Source: Flavobacterium bizetiae (lineage in GTDB: Bacteria; Bacteroidota; Bacteroidia; Flavobacteriales; Flavobacteriaceae). Taken from it: DNA of 64,000 bases. The stretch covers positions 21,455 through 85,454 of the forward strand of contig NZ_CADCSU010000068.1 in NCBI RefSeq assembly GCF_902804475.1, given 5' to 3'. Positions 36,601 through 43,708 of this stretch are shown here, piece after piece. The number at the start of each line of letters is the position of its first letter. Within the stretch, counting starts at the first letter, position 1. The position numbers were made by a program, and so were the translations under genes. The notes below the pieces were generated by a model. That model saw only the letters and a program-made list of their open reading frames with translations. It made no database searches and was not told where the DNA came from.

Positions 36601-37041
36601 CCTGAAAGCATAACCATTCCATTAAACGGAAAAGCTTCTCATGCCTATTTTATGCTCGCAGGAACAACAAATCCAATGCAAAGCCGAATTACAAACGGAG
36701 AAATCACGATCAATTACACTGACGGAACATCGGAAATCCTACCGTTAAAAAATCCGGAAAACTGGTGGCCCATCGAGCAGGATTATTTTATCGATGGCTT
36801 GGCCTTTACAACTGATGCCCCAAAACCACCAAGAGTTTATTTTAAAACAGGAGAAATAACAAGAGATTTCAAAGATTTCAAAACCATAAAAGGATTCTCT
36901 GGTTATGGCATTGATGGCGGCGCAGGAACAATTCTGGATTTACCATTAGATAAAAACAAAACATTAAAAAATATGACTTTAAAAACTATTGCCAATGATG
37001 TGGTGATTGGTTTGATGAGTTTGACTTTAATTAGAGAATAA
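33628..37041 (+). CDS. DUF4450 protein with an (alpha/alpha)6 glycosidase-like core
   Basis: 1137 residues with a signal peptide ending at VFGQE. The N-terminal ~250 residues match DUF4450 as I recall it (YAPEGNSFVLKNGTRKFNRALYGSNTGFR). A central region (about 330-690) reads as a six-hairpin barrel: WRMYLNAWRGAYTADPLGWHDRA, FDPDGDGLYDAYASIWASDALQYSGGG, TWSTNNVALAEQLHTSLAFWQGG. The C-terminal ~350 residues are beta-rich. Such proteins occur in rhamnogalacturonan loci. A rhamnosidase-like or related hydrolase role is plausible but not shown by the sequence. Confidence 0.72.
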   Translation: MRIKKQSIQTLTALFLMCSIVVFGQENKTPRKIHYAPEGNSFVLKNGTRKFNRALYGSNTGFRVESGDLPEFAMYMPGMGGNFKLGLVNGNESKWITETAKIDTRYVLGTMHYTIEDPILGNGKLFVDVVALKESEGFIVKVYGKNVSKNTSLIWAFGGATGKKFSRDGDIGADPESVFYLQPDYCINNKYTIKKQSFLLEYGSESNKQKTGNNKNLTGFFPESVTRLANAKTQNKPLELYTSNPESLSLLTGKIKTISEKGDYWLFLAEDSKTNYNQKSITQLYEKSVQQTQLLANRVKVSSPDPYINTLGSALSIAADGIWESPAYLHGAIAWRMYLNAWRGAYTADPLGWHDRAKTHFTSYSNSQVTSPESGPIVFDEERNLARQKEEIGTSMFSSGYISRSPNKNNVAHHYDMNLVFIDQMLRHFKWTGDTTFIKEMWPTIQRHLNWEKRNFDPDGDGLYDAYASIWASDALQYSGGGVIHSSAYNYYANKTVAQIAKKIQQDENPFTKEAAKILKATNSQLWVPNKGIFAEYKDALGNRLLHDTPGIWSIYHTIDSELSNPFESYQMLDYVTNQIPHIPISAEGLDKKDLYVISTTNWQPYTWSTNNVALAEQLHTSLAFWQGGQSEKAFTMWESALVESMYLGASPGGFEQLLYQDAMRGELYRDFADPIGMASRTLVEGLFGIQPDALAEVLTIKPGFPEKWNQASLTIPDISIDFKRENKEEKYQIKNQFSTKMNLNLVLNSSYEAVESIIVNGKSVLWKPVPENIGNPKISIEVPYNNLYDITIKWKGDSVENSPSKENYAVNEIVELKTSKAKIISLYDPQLVLSEISKTENSLKAKVNSLGNKLFFIELKQGELSWWKPIHVNVKEQNKFNKESTNWDLPLDKSKRAETISLSSFFNSKVVDIFNYEYLSPRPQTVTLQLPKQGIGNWCYPNISVKIDDKGLREKAKTNGQITTPNGIPFQTPSDENQKNIAFTSMWDNFPESITIPLNGKASHAYFMLAGTTNPMQSRITNGEITINYTDGTSEILPLKNPENWWPIEQDYFIDGLAFTTDAPKPPRVYFKTGEITRDFKDFKTIKGFSGYGIDGGAGTILDLPLDKNKTLKNMTLKTIANDVVIGLMSLTLIRE

Positions 37042-37148
37042 GTCAATTAGATAATGAGTCAATTAGAAAATTAGAAAATGTGAAAGTCGGAGTAAAACTT
37101 TGACAAAGTTATTGCAAATCTGAAATCTGAAACTATAAACCTAACCAA

Positions 37149-39275
37149 ATGAAAAAATATCAATTAATAACTGCATTCCTGTTTACCATTTCTATTTTTG
37201 CCCAACAAAAAATTGATCGGAAAGCATTGGTAACAAGACACAATGTTCAAATTACGGCTATCGATACTTTGGCTTCGCTAACGGTTGGTAACGGTGCTTT
37301 TGCTTTTACTGTTGATGCTACGGGATTGCAAACCTTTCCTAAAAAATACCAAAACGGAATCCCGTTAGGAACACAGTCAGAATGGGGTTGGGACAGTTAT
37401 AAAAACACCAACAATTATAAATTCTCTGAAACCCTGAGAGATTACAAGCAATACGGGCGAGATATTTCATATACTGTTCAGATCAAAGAACCTGCGAGAA
37501 AAGTGGAAGCCGTAAATTGGTTTCGCCAAAATCCGCATTTATTGCAATTAGGAAATTTAGGTTTTGAAATCACCAAGAAAGACGGAAGCCAGGCAAAACC
37601 CGAAGACATTAAATCGATTGCCCAAAAATTGAATTTATGGACAGGAGAAATCGAAAGTTATTTTGAGGTTGAAGGGATTCCGGTAACGGTTCTTACGGCT
37701 TCGCATCAGCAAAAAGATGCTATTGGCGTAAAAGTCAAGTCTGATTTATTACAGCAAAAACGTTTAAAAATTAGTTTACGAATTCCGTTTCCAACAGGAG
37801 ATTGGGCCGATATGGGAACCAAATACGAAGGCAAACAAGATTATAAAAGTACCCTCGTAGAAAAGTCAAAAACCGAAGCCGTTGTCACGCACGTAATGGA
37901 CAGTATTTCGTACAACGTCAATTTAAGCTGGAAAGGTAATGCTCAGATTAAGAAAACTTCGGATCATTATTTTGTGATTGAAGCAGCCAATACAAACACT
38001 TTAGAATTAAGTTGTCTTTTTGCTTTAGCCAATAAAAAAATAGCGAATCCTTCTTTTACAGATATTCAAAGTAACAGCATAAAGGCTTGGGAACAATTAT
38101 GGAAAAGTGGTGCAGCCGTAGATTTTTCAGGAAGTACAGATCCTCGCGCCAAAGAATTAGAGCGAAGAGTAATTTTGTCGCAATATCTAACCAAAGTACA
38201 ATGCACAGGAAAAGTACCGCCGCAGGAAACCGGATTAACCTACAACAGCTGGTACGGAAAACCGCATCTTGAAATGCATTGGTGGCACGGTGTTCATTTC
38301 GCACTTTGGAACCGACCGGAATTGTTAGAGAAAAGTTTACCATGGTACCAAAAAGTTTTTGATAAAGCCAAAAATATTGCCAAAAGACAAGGTTTTGAAG
38401 GCGCAAGATGGCAAAAAATGGTAGATGCAGATGGTAACGAAAGTCCGTCTTCTGTAGGATCATTTTTAATTTGGCAGCAGCCGCATTTTATTACCTATGC
38501 CGAACTAATATATCGCGCCAAACCAACCACGGCGACTTTAAATTTATATAGCGAACGTGTTTTCGCAACCGCTGATTTTATGGCTTCGTTTGCCAATTAC
38601 GACAGTAAAACAGATCGTTATGTTTTAGGGCCTGGCGTTATTCCGGCGCAGGAACGTTTTAAAGCAATGGAAACTTTTAATCCAACTTATGAATTGGCCT
38701 ATTGGAACTGGGCCTTGAAAACAGCCATCGCCTGGAAGAAGAAATTAAACCAAAAAGTACCTGAAAAATGGGAAAAAGTTTTGGCTAAATTATCGCCCTT
38801 GCCAATATTAGATCAGGTATATCTGGCAACAGAAAGTGCCAAAGATTCGTATACTAATCCGGAATTTAAAACCGATCATCCATCTGTATTAGGCACTTTT
38901 GGGATGCTTCCGGAAACATCGCTTTTAGATAAAAAAATCATGAAAAACACTTTCGATTTGGTTTGGAACACTTGGACATGGGATAAAACCTGGGGATGGG
39001 ATTTCCCAATGACGGCAATGTCGGCGGCACGTTTGCAAATGCCCGAAAAAGCAATTGACGCATTGTTCAAGAACGTAACCACCAATACTTATCTCAAAAA
39101 CGGACACAATTATCAGGCAGAAAGACTTACGCTTTACCTTCCCGGAAACGGAGGATTGCTAACCGCTGTTGCCATGATGTGCGCCGGTTGGGACGGAACC
39201 ACAGAACAAAATCCTGGCTTCCCGAAAGACGGAACCTGGAAAGTACAAAGCGAAGGATTTAAAAAGATGTTTTGA
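37149..39275 (+). CDS. Secreted (alpha/alpha)6-barrel glycosidase-like protein
   Basis: 708 residues with a signal peptide ending at IFAQQ. A beta-sandwich N-terminal domain (about 25-290) is followed by a helical barrel (about 310-690) with ETGLTYNSWYGKPHLEMHWWHGVHFALWNRPELLEKSLPWY, EGARWQKMVDADGNESPSSVGSFLIWQQPH and ETFNPTYELAYWNWALKTA. This resembles the GH65/GH15-like architecture of clan-type six-hairpin glycosidases. The conserved Glu in ETFNPTYE and the acidic residues around W-H-G are candidates for catalysis. Family and substrate are not assigned. It is probably a periplasmic hydrolase for a rhamnogalacturonan side chain. Confidence 0.7.
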   Translation: MKKYQLITAFLFTISIFAQQKIDRKALVTRHNVQITAIDTLASLTVGNGAFAFTVDATGLQTFPKKYQNGIPLGTQSEWGWDSYKNTNNYKFSETLRDYKQYGRDISYTVQIKEPARKVEAVNWFRQNPHLLQLGNLGFEITKKDGSQAKPEDIKSIAQKLNLWTGEIESYFEVEGIPVTVLTASHQQKDAIGVKVKSDLLQQKRLKISLRIPFPTGDWADMGTKYEGKQDYKSTLVEKSKTEAVVTHVMDSISYNVNLSWKGNAQIKKTSDHYFVIEAANTNTLELSCLFALANKKIANPSFTDIQSNSIKAWEQLWKSGAAVDFSGSTDPRAKELERRVILSQYLTKVQCTGKVPPQETGLTYNSWYGKPHLEMHWWHGVHFALWNRPELLEKSLPWYQKVFDKAKNIAKRQGFEGARWQKMVDADGNESPSSVGSFLIWQQPHFITYAELIYRAKPTTATLNLYSERVFATADFMASFANYDSKTDRYVLGPGVIPAQERFKAMETFNPTYELAYWNWALKTAIAWKKKLNQKVPEKWEKVLAKLSPLPILDQVYLATESAKDSYTNPEFKTDHPSVLGTFGMLPETSLLDKKIMKNTFDLVWNTWTWDKTWGWDFPMTAMSAARLQMPEKAIDALFKNVTTNTYLKNGHNYQAERLTLYLPGNGGLLTAVAMMCAGWDGTTEQNPGFPKDGTWKVQSEGFKKMF

Positions 39276-39283
39276 TTGAATGA

Positions 39284-39551
39284 CCCACGGATTAGACAGG
39301 TTTAAACGGATTGTCGCGGATTTTTATTTATATGATAATTTTTAGGAGCTAATCCCGCTATTCGTTTCAATCTTTTATTTTTTTAAAGAAAAAAATAAAA
39401 GGATTTCCTCTACTATTGGGGCTAGGACATTCGTTTTCATAATAATATTTTAGTCCAAAATGACAAAATTGATTTAAAACTTTGCGACTTCGCGACTTTG
39501 CGCGAGAAAAAAAATCAGTGCAAACCAGCCAAAACCCGCCTAATCCGTGGG
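39284..39551. repeat. MITE-like intergenic element with 12-bp terminal inverted repeats
   Basis: CCCACGGATTAG (39284-39295) is repeated exactly in inverted orientation at 39540-39551. The homology continues imperfectly inward for ~15 bp. Inside lie a perfect 13-bp hairpin (39372-39401, CTTTTATTTTTTT against its complement) and GCGACTTTGCG-type motifs. It has no coding capacity. It fills almost the whole gap between the barrel gene and the PL11 gene. Confidence 0.5.
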
Positions 39552-39578
39552 CAATAAATAACCATAAATCTACCAATT

Positions 39579-41432
39579 ATGAAGAATAAAATTGTAATAT
39601 TATTTCTTTTATCAAGCTTAATTTCATTCGCCCAAAGGCAAATGGAAAATCTAGATCGTGGTGTAATCGCTATAAAAGACAAAGGTCAGTTTTTTATTGG
39701 CTGGAGAGTTTTAGGCACGGACTCAGATAATTTGGCTTTTAATTTATACCGAAAAAGCGGTACTAAAAAAGCCATCAAATTAAACGAAAAACCCATTTTG
39801 GGCGCAACTAATTTTGTAGATACTAAAGCCAGTATTCAGGAAGAAAATACGTGGTTTGTAAAAACAGTTCTTAAAGGAAAAGAAAGTGACGCAAAAGGCA
39901 GTTTTACCCTTCCTGCCGAAAGTCCGGACAAAGACTATTTATCCATAAAATTAAAACCAGTTGAAGGATATATCCCCAATGACCTTTCGGTTGGCGATTT
40001 AGACGGAGACGGAAGATACGATCTCATTGTACACATGACAGGAAAGGCGCATGACAATTCCCATAGTGGAATTACAGATCCGCCCATATTTCAGGCGTAT
40101 ACCTTAGACGGAAAATTTCTATGGCAAATAAACCTGGGAAAAAACATTCGTGAAGGCGCACATTATACACAATTTATGGTGTACGATTTAGACGGTGACG
40201 GCATCTCTGAATTTGTATGCAAAACTGCCGATGGCACTACCGACAGCGAGAATAATGTAGTAGGAGATCCCTCAAAAGACTGGGTAGAGCGCGACCCTAA
40301 TTCTCCCATTTTAGGAAAAATTCTAAAAGGCCCTGAATACCTCTCTGTTTTTGACGGAAGAACCGGAAAACTAATTACCACCGTAGATTATATTGCCGAA
40401 CGTGGTGATCTTGCCGGTTGGGGCGGACATGGCGGCAGCGGAGGAAATGACAGCAAAGGCAACAGAATCGATCGTTTTACAGCTTGCATCGCTTATCTCG
40501 ATGGCGTTCATCCAAGTGTAGTAATGTGTCGTGGATATTACGGAAGAACCGTTTTGGCCGCCTGGGATTTTAAAGACAAAAATCTAACCTCGAGATGGGT
40601 TTTTGATAGCAAAGATGCTGAGAATCCGTATTCCGGAATGGGAAATCACGGACTATCGGTGGCAGATGTCGATAACGACGGAAAAGACGAAATCATCTAC
40701 GGATCGATGTGTGTCGATGATAACGGAAAAGGATTATACACTACTGGTTTTAGACACGGAGACGCTCTGCATGTTTCAGATCTTGACCTTGATGTTCCTG
40801 GCTTAGAAGTTTTTGGAATTCATGAAATCGAAAACGGAACCACAGGTCCGGGCGTTACCTTGTTTTCTGCGGCTGATGGAAAAGTTTTATTTACCGGTTC
40901 TATCAACGAAGATGTAGGTCGCGGGGTTGCAGACAATATTGACCCAACCCGAAAAGGCGCACAATGCTGGTGGTCGGGATCTCCATTTTTGCATGATATG
41001 AAAGGAAATGAAATAGGAAAAGCGCCCAGTTCGATCAATTTTTTAATTTATTGGGATGGAGATACTTCCAGAGAACTTTTAAACTCTAATTACATCGATA
41101 AATACAACGCAGGCCGCTTATTTACTGCAACAGGAGCGGCATCCAATAATGGTACAAAATCAACACCCGCACTTTCTGCAGATATCTTAGGAGACTGGCG
41201 CGAAGAACTAATCCTGAGATCTGAAGATAATACCGAATTAAGAATTTATTCGACCACAATTCCAACGGAAATTAGGCAATATACTTTGATGCACGATCCG
41301 CAATACAGGCTGAGCGTAGCATGGCAAAATGTGGGATACAATCAGCCGCCACATACCAGTTTTTATATGGGAGCTGGCATGAAACCTGCACCAAAACCAA
41401 ATATTGTACTGGTTAAATTTAAGGGTAATTAA
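39579..41432 (+). CDS. Rhamnogalacturonan lyase, PL11
   Basis: 617 residues with a signal peptide ending at SFAQR. An eight-bladed beta-propeller lyase that cleaves the rhamnogalacturonan I backbone by beta-elimination. Signatures: RQMENLDRGVIAI at the mature N-terminus, WRVLGTDSDNLAFNLYR, DLSVGDLDGDGRYDLIVH and further DxDGDG calcium-binding loops, GWGGHGGSGGNDSKGNRIDRFTACIAYLDG, CRGYYGRTVLAAWDF, and HDPQYRLSVAWQNVGYNQPPH near the end. Its unsaturated products are the substrates of the GH105 enzyme. It closes the locus and is followed by a strong terminator. Confidence 0.95.
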   Translation: MKNKIVILFLLSSLISFAQRQMENLDRGVIAIKDKGQFFIGWRVLGTDSDNLAFNLYRKSGTKKAIKLNEKPILGATNFVDTKASIQEENTWFVKTVLKGKESDAKGSFTLPAESPDKDYLSIKLKPVEGYIPNDLSVGDLDGDGRYDLIVHMTGKAHDNSHSGITDPPIFQAYTLDGKFLWQINLGKNIREGAHYTQFMVYDLDGDGISEFVCKTADGTTDSENNVVGDPSKDWVERDPNSPILGKILKGPEYLSVFDGRTGKLITTVDYIAERGDLAGWGGHGGSGGNDSKGNRIDRFTACIAYLDGVHPSVVMCRGYYGRTVLAAWDFKDKNLTSRWVFDSKDAENPYSGMGNHGLSVADVDNDGKDEIIYGSMCVDDNGKGLYTTGFRHGDALHVSDLDLDVPGLEVFGIHEIENGTTGPGVTLFSAADGKVLFTGSINEDVGRGVADNIDPTRKGAQCWWSGSPFLHDMKGNEIGKAPSSINFLIYWDGDTSRELLNSNYIDKYNAGRLFTATGAASNNGTKSTPALSADILGDWREELILRSEDNTELRIYSTTIPTEIRQYTLMHDPQYRLSVAWQNVGYNQPPHTSFYMGAGMKPAPKPNIVLVKFKGN

Positions 41433-41508
41433 AACGTAATTTTTAATGTTCTTAATTTTTTTAAACGATAATTTTAACATTTAAAGCACATCAGAATAAA
41501 TATTTTAG

Positions 41509-41553
41509 AAATTAGATTTTATGTTTTATTAAAATGTAAAATCTAATTTTTTT
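41509..41553 (+). terminator. Terminator closing the pectin locus
   Basis: AAATTAGATTTTA (41509-41521) pairs perfectly over 13 bp with its complement (41537-41549), followed by a T-run. Confidence 0.75.
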
Positions 41554-41554
41554 A

Positions 41555-41586
41555 TTGTCTATTGTAAGAAAATTTAAATATATTTG
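41555..41586 (+). promoter_or_regulatory. Possible promoter of the 41713-43607 operon
   Basis: TTG at 41555-41557, a 21 bp spacer and TATATTTG (41579-41586), which fully matches TAnnTTTG. The leader would be about 120 nt, which is long. Confidence 0.42.
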
Positions 41587-41712
41587 AGCAAAATTGTTAA
41601 AAGAAGCTTTTGCTTTGAGCTTTTTTGGGTGTAATAACGCATCACTTTTTTTGTGTTATAAGTTATAAATGAATCCATAAATAAAGCAAAATAAAACTAA
41701 GGCGACAAAAAG

Positions 41713-42174
41713 ATGATCTACATAAAGAAGTTTTTCTTAACAACAATTATTACTTTCTGCTCTTACAATTTGGCTATAGCCAGACCAAAAATACCAATAG
41801 GTAAATTCGACAAAATTGAGATTGTGTCCTATCTTCCGGATATCAACGAATACCTTTCAAAAGAAGAATCAAATACATATTTAGATCTTGGCAGATTACA
41901 TCAGGAATATAGCATAGCATGGATACCTGTATGGATTACTCAGGAACCAAAGTTAGTATTAACAAAACCAGATTCTGACCGCTATTATGAGTTGTCAAAT
42001 GAACAGCTCGAAAAAATTATAAACACCAACAAATTAGACAAAGCGCAACTGCTAAAGCTGGGATTTTATACGCAATATGGTGGAAAAATAATCCTGTTTT
42101 TAGTGTTATGCTTGATTCTGTATGGCTTTTTTGGAAAAGACAAAAAGAAAGACGTGAAACCAATTAACCTTTAA
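41713..42174 (+). CDS. Membrane protein of unknown function
   Basis: 153 residues with a signal peptide (about 1-23) and a C-terminal transmembrane segment (about 122-140, IILFLVLCLILYGFF) followed by a basic tail. A periplasmic domain lies between. Not recognised. It is first in a tight three-gene unit: the next gene starts 14 bp after its stop. Confidence 0.65.
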   Translation: MIYIKKFFLTTIITFCSYNLAIARPKIPIGKFDKIEIVSYLPDINEYLSKEESNTYLDLGRLHQEYSIAWIPVWITQEPKLVLTKPDSDRYYELSNEQLEKIINTNKLDKAQLLKLGFYTQYGGKIILFLVLCLILYGFFGKDKKKDVKPINL

Positions 42175-42188
42175 TAAATAATTAAACT

Positions 42189-42887
42189 ATGAATCCACTT
42201 TTTTTAATTCCCGTTGTACTAGTAATTGCCGGTATCATTTTTATGGTAATCATGAATAAAAAACATGCTGCCGCAAAAAACGAAATTGATTTAGACCTTG
42301 AAAGAACCAAATACGATCTTCATAAAGAAGAAGTTTTAAAACAAGATTTTTCGCAATTAAAACAATGGATGAAAGGAAAATCAATTGATGCTTATACGTC
42401 TGCATCTGTTCCTCAAACAAAAGCAAACAAAGTTCAGGAAGTAGTAAGCGACGGATTAAAAAACGTGGCACTTTCTGCTGTGGGCGTAAAACTTCAACGA
42501 GTAGAAACGGAATGTTTCTGGGTATTGAGTGACAATGATTTGCACTTTTTTAGCACTGATGCTGTAGGAGAATTAGACGAGCATGTTATTTTTGATAATT
42601 TCCGTATTGAAGATGCAAAATTGGAATATGGAGGTGTTTTAAAATCACAGTTAGGCTTATACTCAAAATCTTCTGAAGAGTATTTACCAAAAACACATAT
42701 CATTACATTTAATATAGAAGGAAATCCTTTAGCACTTGAAATTCACGACAGATTGCATTATGTACCGGATCCAACTGATCTTTTAAACTTGAACAAACAA
42801 TTACTAACAAGAGCAAAATATCAGGTAGTAGGAGAGAACTTCGTAAAAGTTTTGCAAAACAAATTCCCGAACTTACAAGTATCATAA
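42189..42887 (+). CDS. Membrane-anchored protein of unknown function
   Basis: 232 residues. An N-terminal transmembrane anchor (about 3-20) is followed by a charged helix (30-60) and a beta-rich region (100-200) with ETECFWVLSDNDLHFFSTDAVGELDEHVIF, which has the look of a PH-like domain. No enzymatic motif. It is followed after 6 bp by the DUF1266 gene. Confidence 0.62.
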   Translation: MNPLFLIPVVLVIAGIIFMVIMNKKHAAAKNEIDLDLERTKYDLHKEEVLKQDFSQLKQWMKGKSIDAYTSASVPQTKANKVQEVVSDGLKNVALSAVGVKLQRVETECFWVLSDNDLHFFSTDAVGELDEHVIFDNFRIEDAKLEYGGVLKSQLGLYSKSSEEYLPKTHIITFNIEGNPLALEIHDRLHYVPDPTDLLNLNKQLLTRAKYQVVGENFVKVLQNKFPNLQVS

Positions 42888-42893
42888 AGGCAA

Positions 42894-43607
42894 ATGAATT
42901 TATTTTCAAAAATTTTCAATGCGTTTAAAAGTATACGATTAAACGATAAAAATGTAGTTGTTGGTCAGCAATTAGACTATTTATTAGTCAGTTCGATGTA
43001 TGCCGAACAGCAATCTGCTTATCTGAATTCGTACGAAACCGGACTCAGTAAAACCACAATAAAAAAGCTTTTAGAAGAATATTGGAGCGTTTTTGATAAG
43101 AAAACGGCAATCGAAATACTTTTGGATTTGCAAAATAGAAACGAGGATAAATACATAAATTTCGTTTATGATGCTTTCGAAAATAAAAGCAATTACGTTA
43201 CTATATTAAAATCAAATCTTCCTGCTGAAGACGAAATTTTTAGAGGCTACTTAGATATTTATCGAAATCTAAACAATGTGGTGCCTGAGCTTATAGAAGA
43301 AAATGTCATTGAAGATTTCGCCCAAATAAAAAAGATAAAAGATGCTGCCTGGAATTACGGCAGGGGAGCATTTGTATCACGTTGTTGTTATGAGATGGGT
43401 TATCTTTCAGAGTCAGAAATGAAAGAATATCTTAGAAAATCATTTACAGATCTAAAAAAGTATTGTAGCACATGGCAGGAATACACCATTAGTTACATTT
43501 TTGGAAGAGCACTGTGGGGAGGACCAAACAACAGTGGCATGATTCAGATTGCAGATGATTTACTTCATAACGAAAAAAGCCCTTTAAAAAGTAAAAAGTA
43601 TTTGTAA
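42894..43607 (+). CDS. DUF1266 protein
   Basis: 237 residues without a signal peptide. The C-terminal half carries the DUF1266 pattern AAWNYGRGAFVSRCCYEMGYLSESEMKEYL ... SYIFGRALWGG. In this family the domain is all-helical and of unknown activity, and it is often found in small clusters possibly linked to bacterial conflict or stress. Here it shares an operon with two membrane-associated unknowns. Confidence 0.78.
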   Translation: MNLFSKIFNAFKSIRLNDKNVVVGQQLDYLLVSSMYAEQQSAYLNSYETGLSKTTIKKLLEEYWSVFDKKTAIEILLDLQNRNEDKYINFVYDAFENKSNYVTILKSNLPAEDEIFRGYLDIYRNLNNVVPELIEENVIEDFAQIKKIKDAAWNYGRGAFVSRCCYEMGYLSESEMKEYLRKSFTDLKKYCSTWQEYTISYIFGRALWGGPNNSGMIQIADDLLHNEKSPLKSKKYL

Positions 43608-43646
43608 ACGCAAATTCATTTATATTTTAAGAAGAAATAAAATAAA

Positions 43647-43693
43647 AAAGAGTCGCAAAATCTAGTGTTTACAACATAGCTTTGCGACTCTTT
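43647..43693. terminator. Bidirectional terminator
   Basis: AAAGAGTCGCAAA pairs with TTTGCGACTCTTT (43681-43693) around a ~21-base loop. It sits between converging genes and has A/T tracts on both sides. Confidence 0.85.
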
Positions 43694-43708
43694 ATTTTGT
43701 GGGGTATG

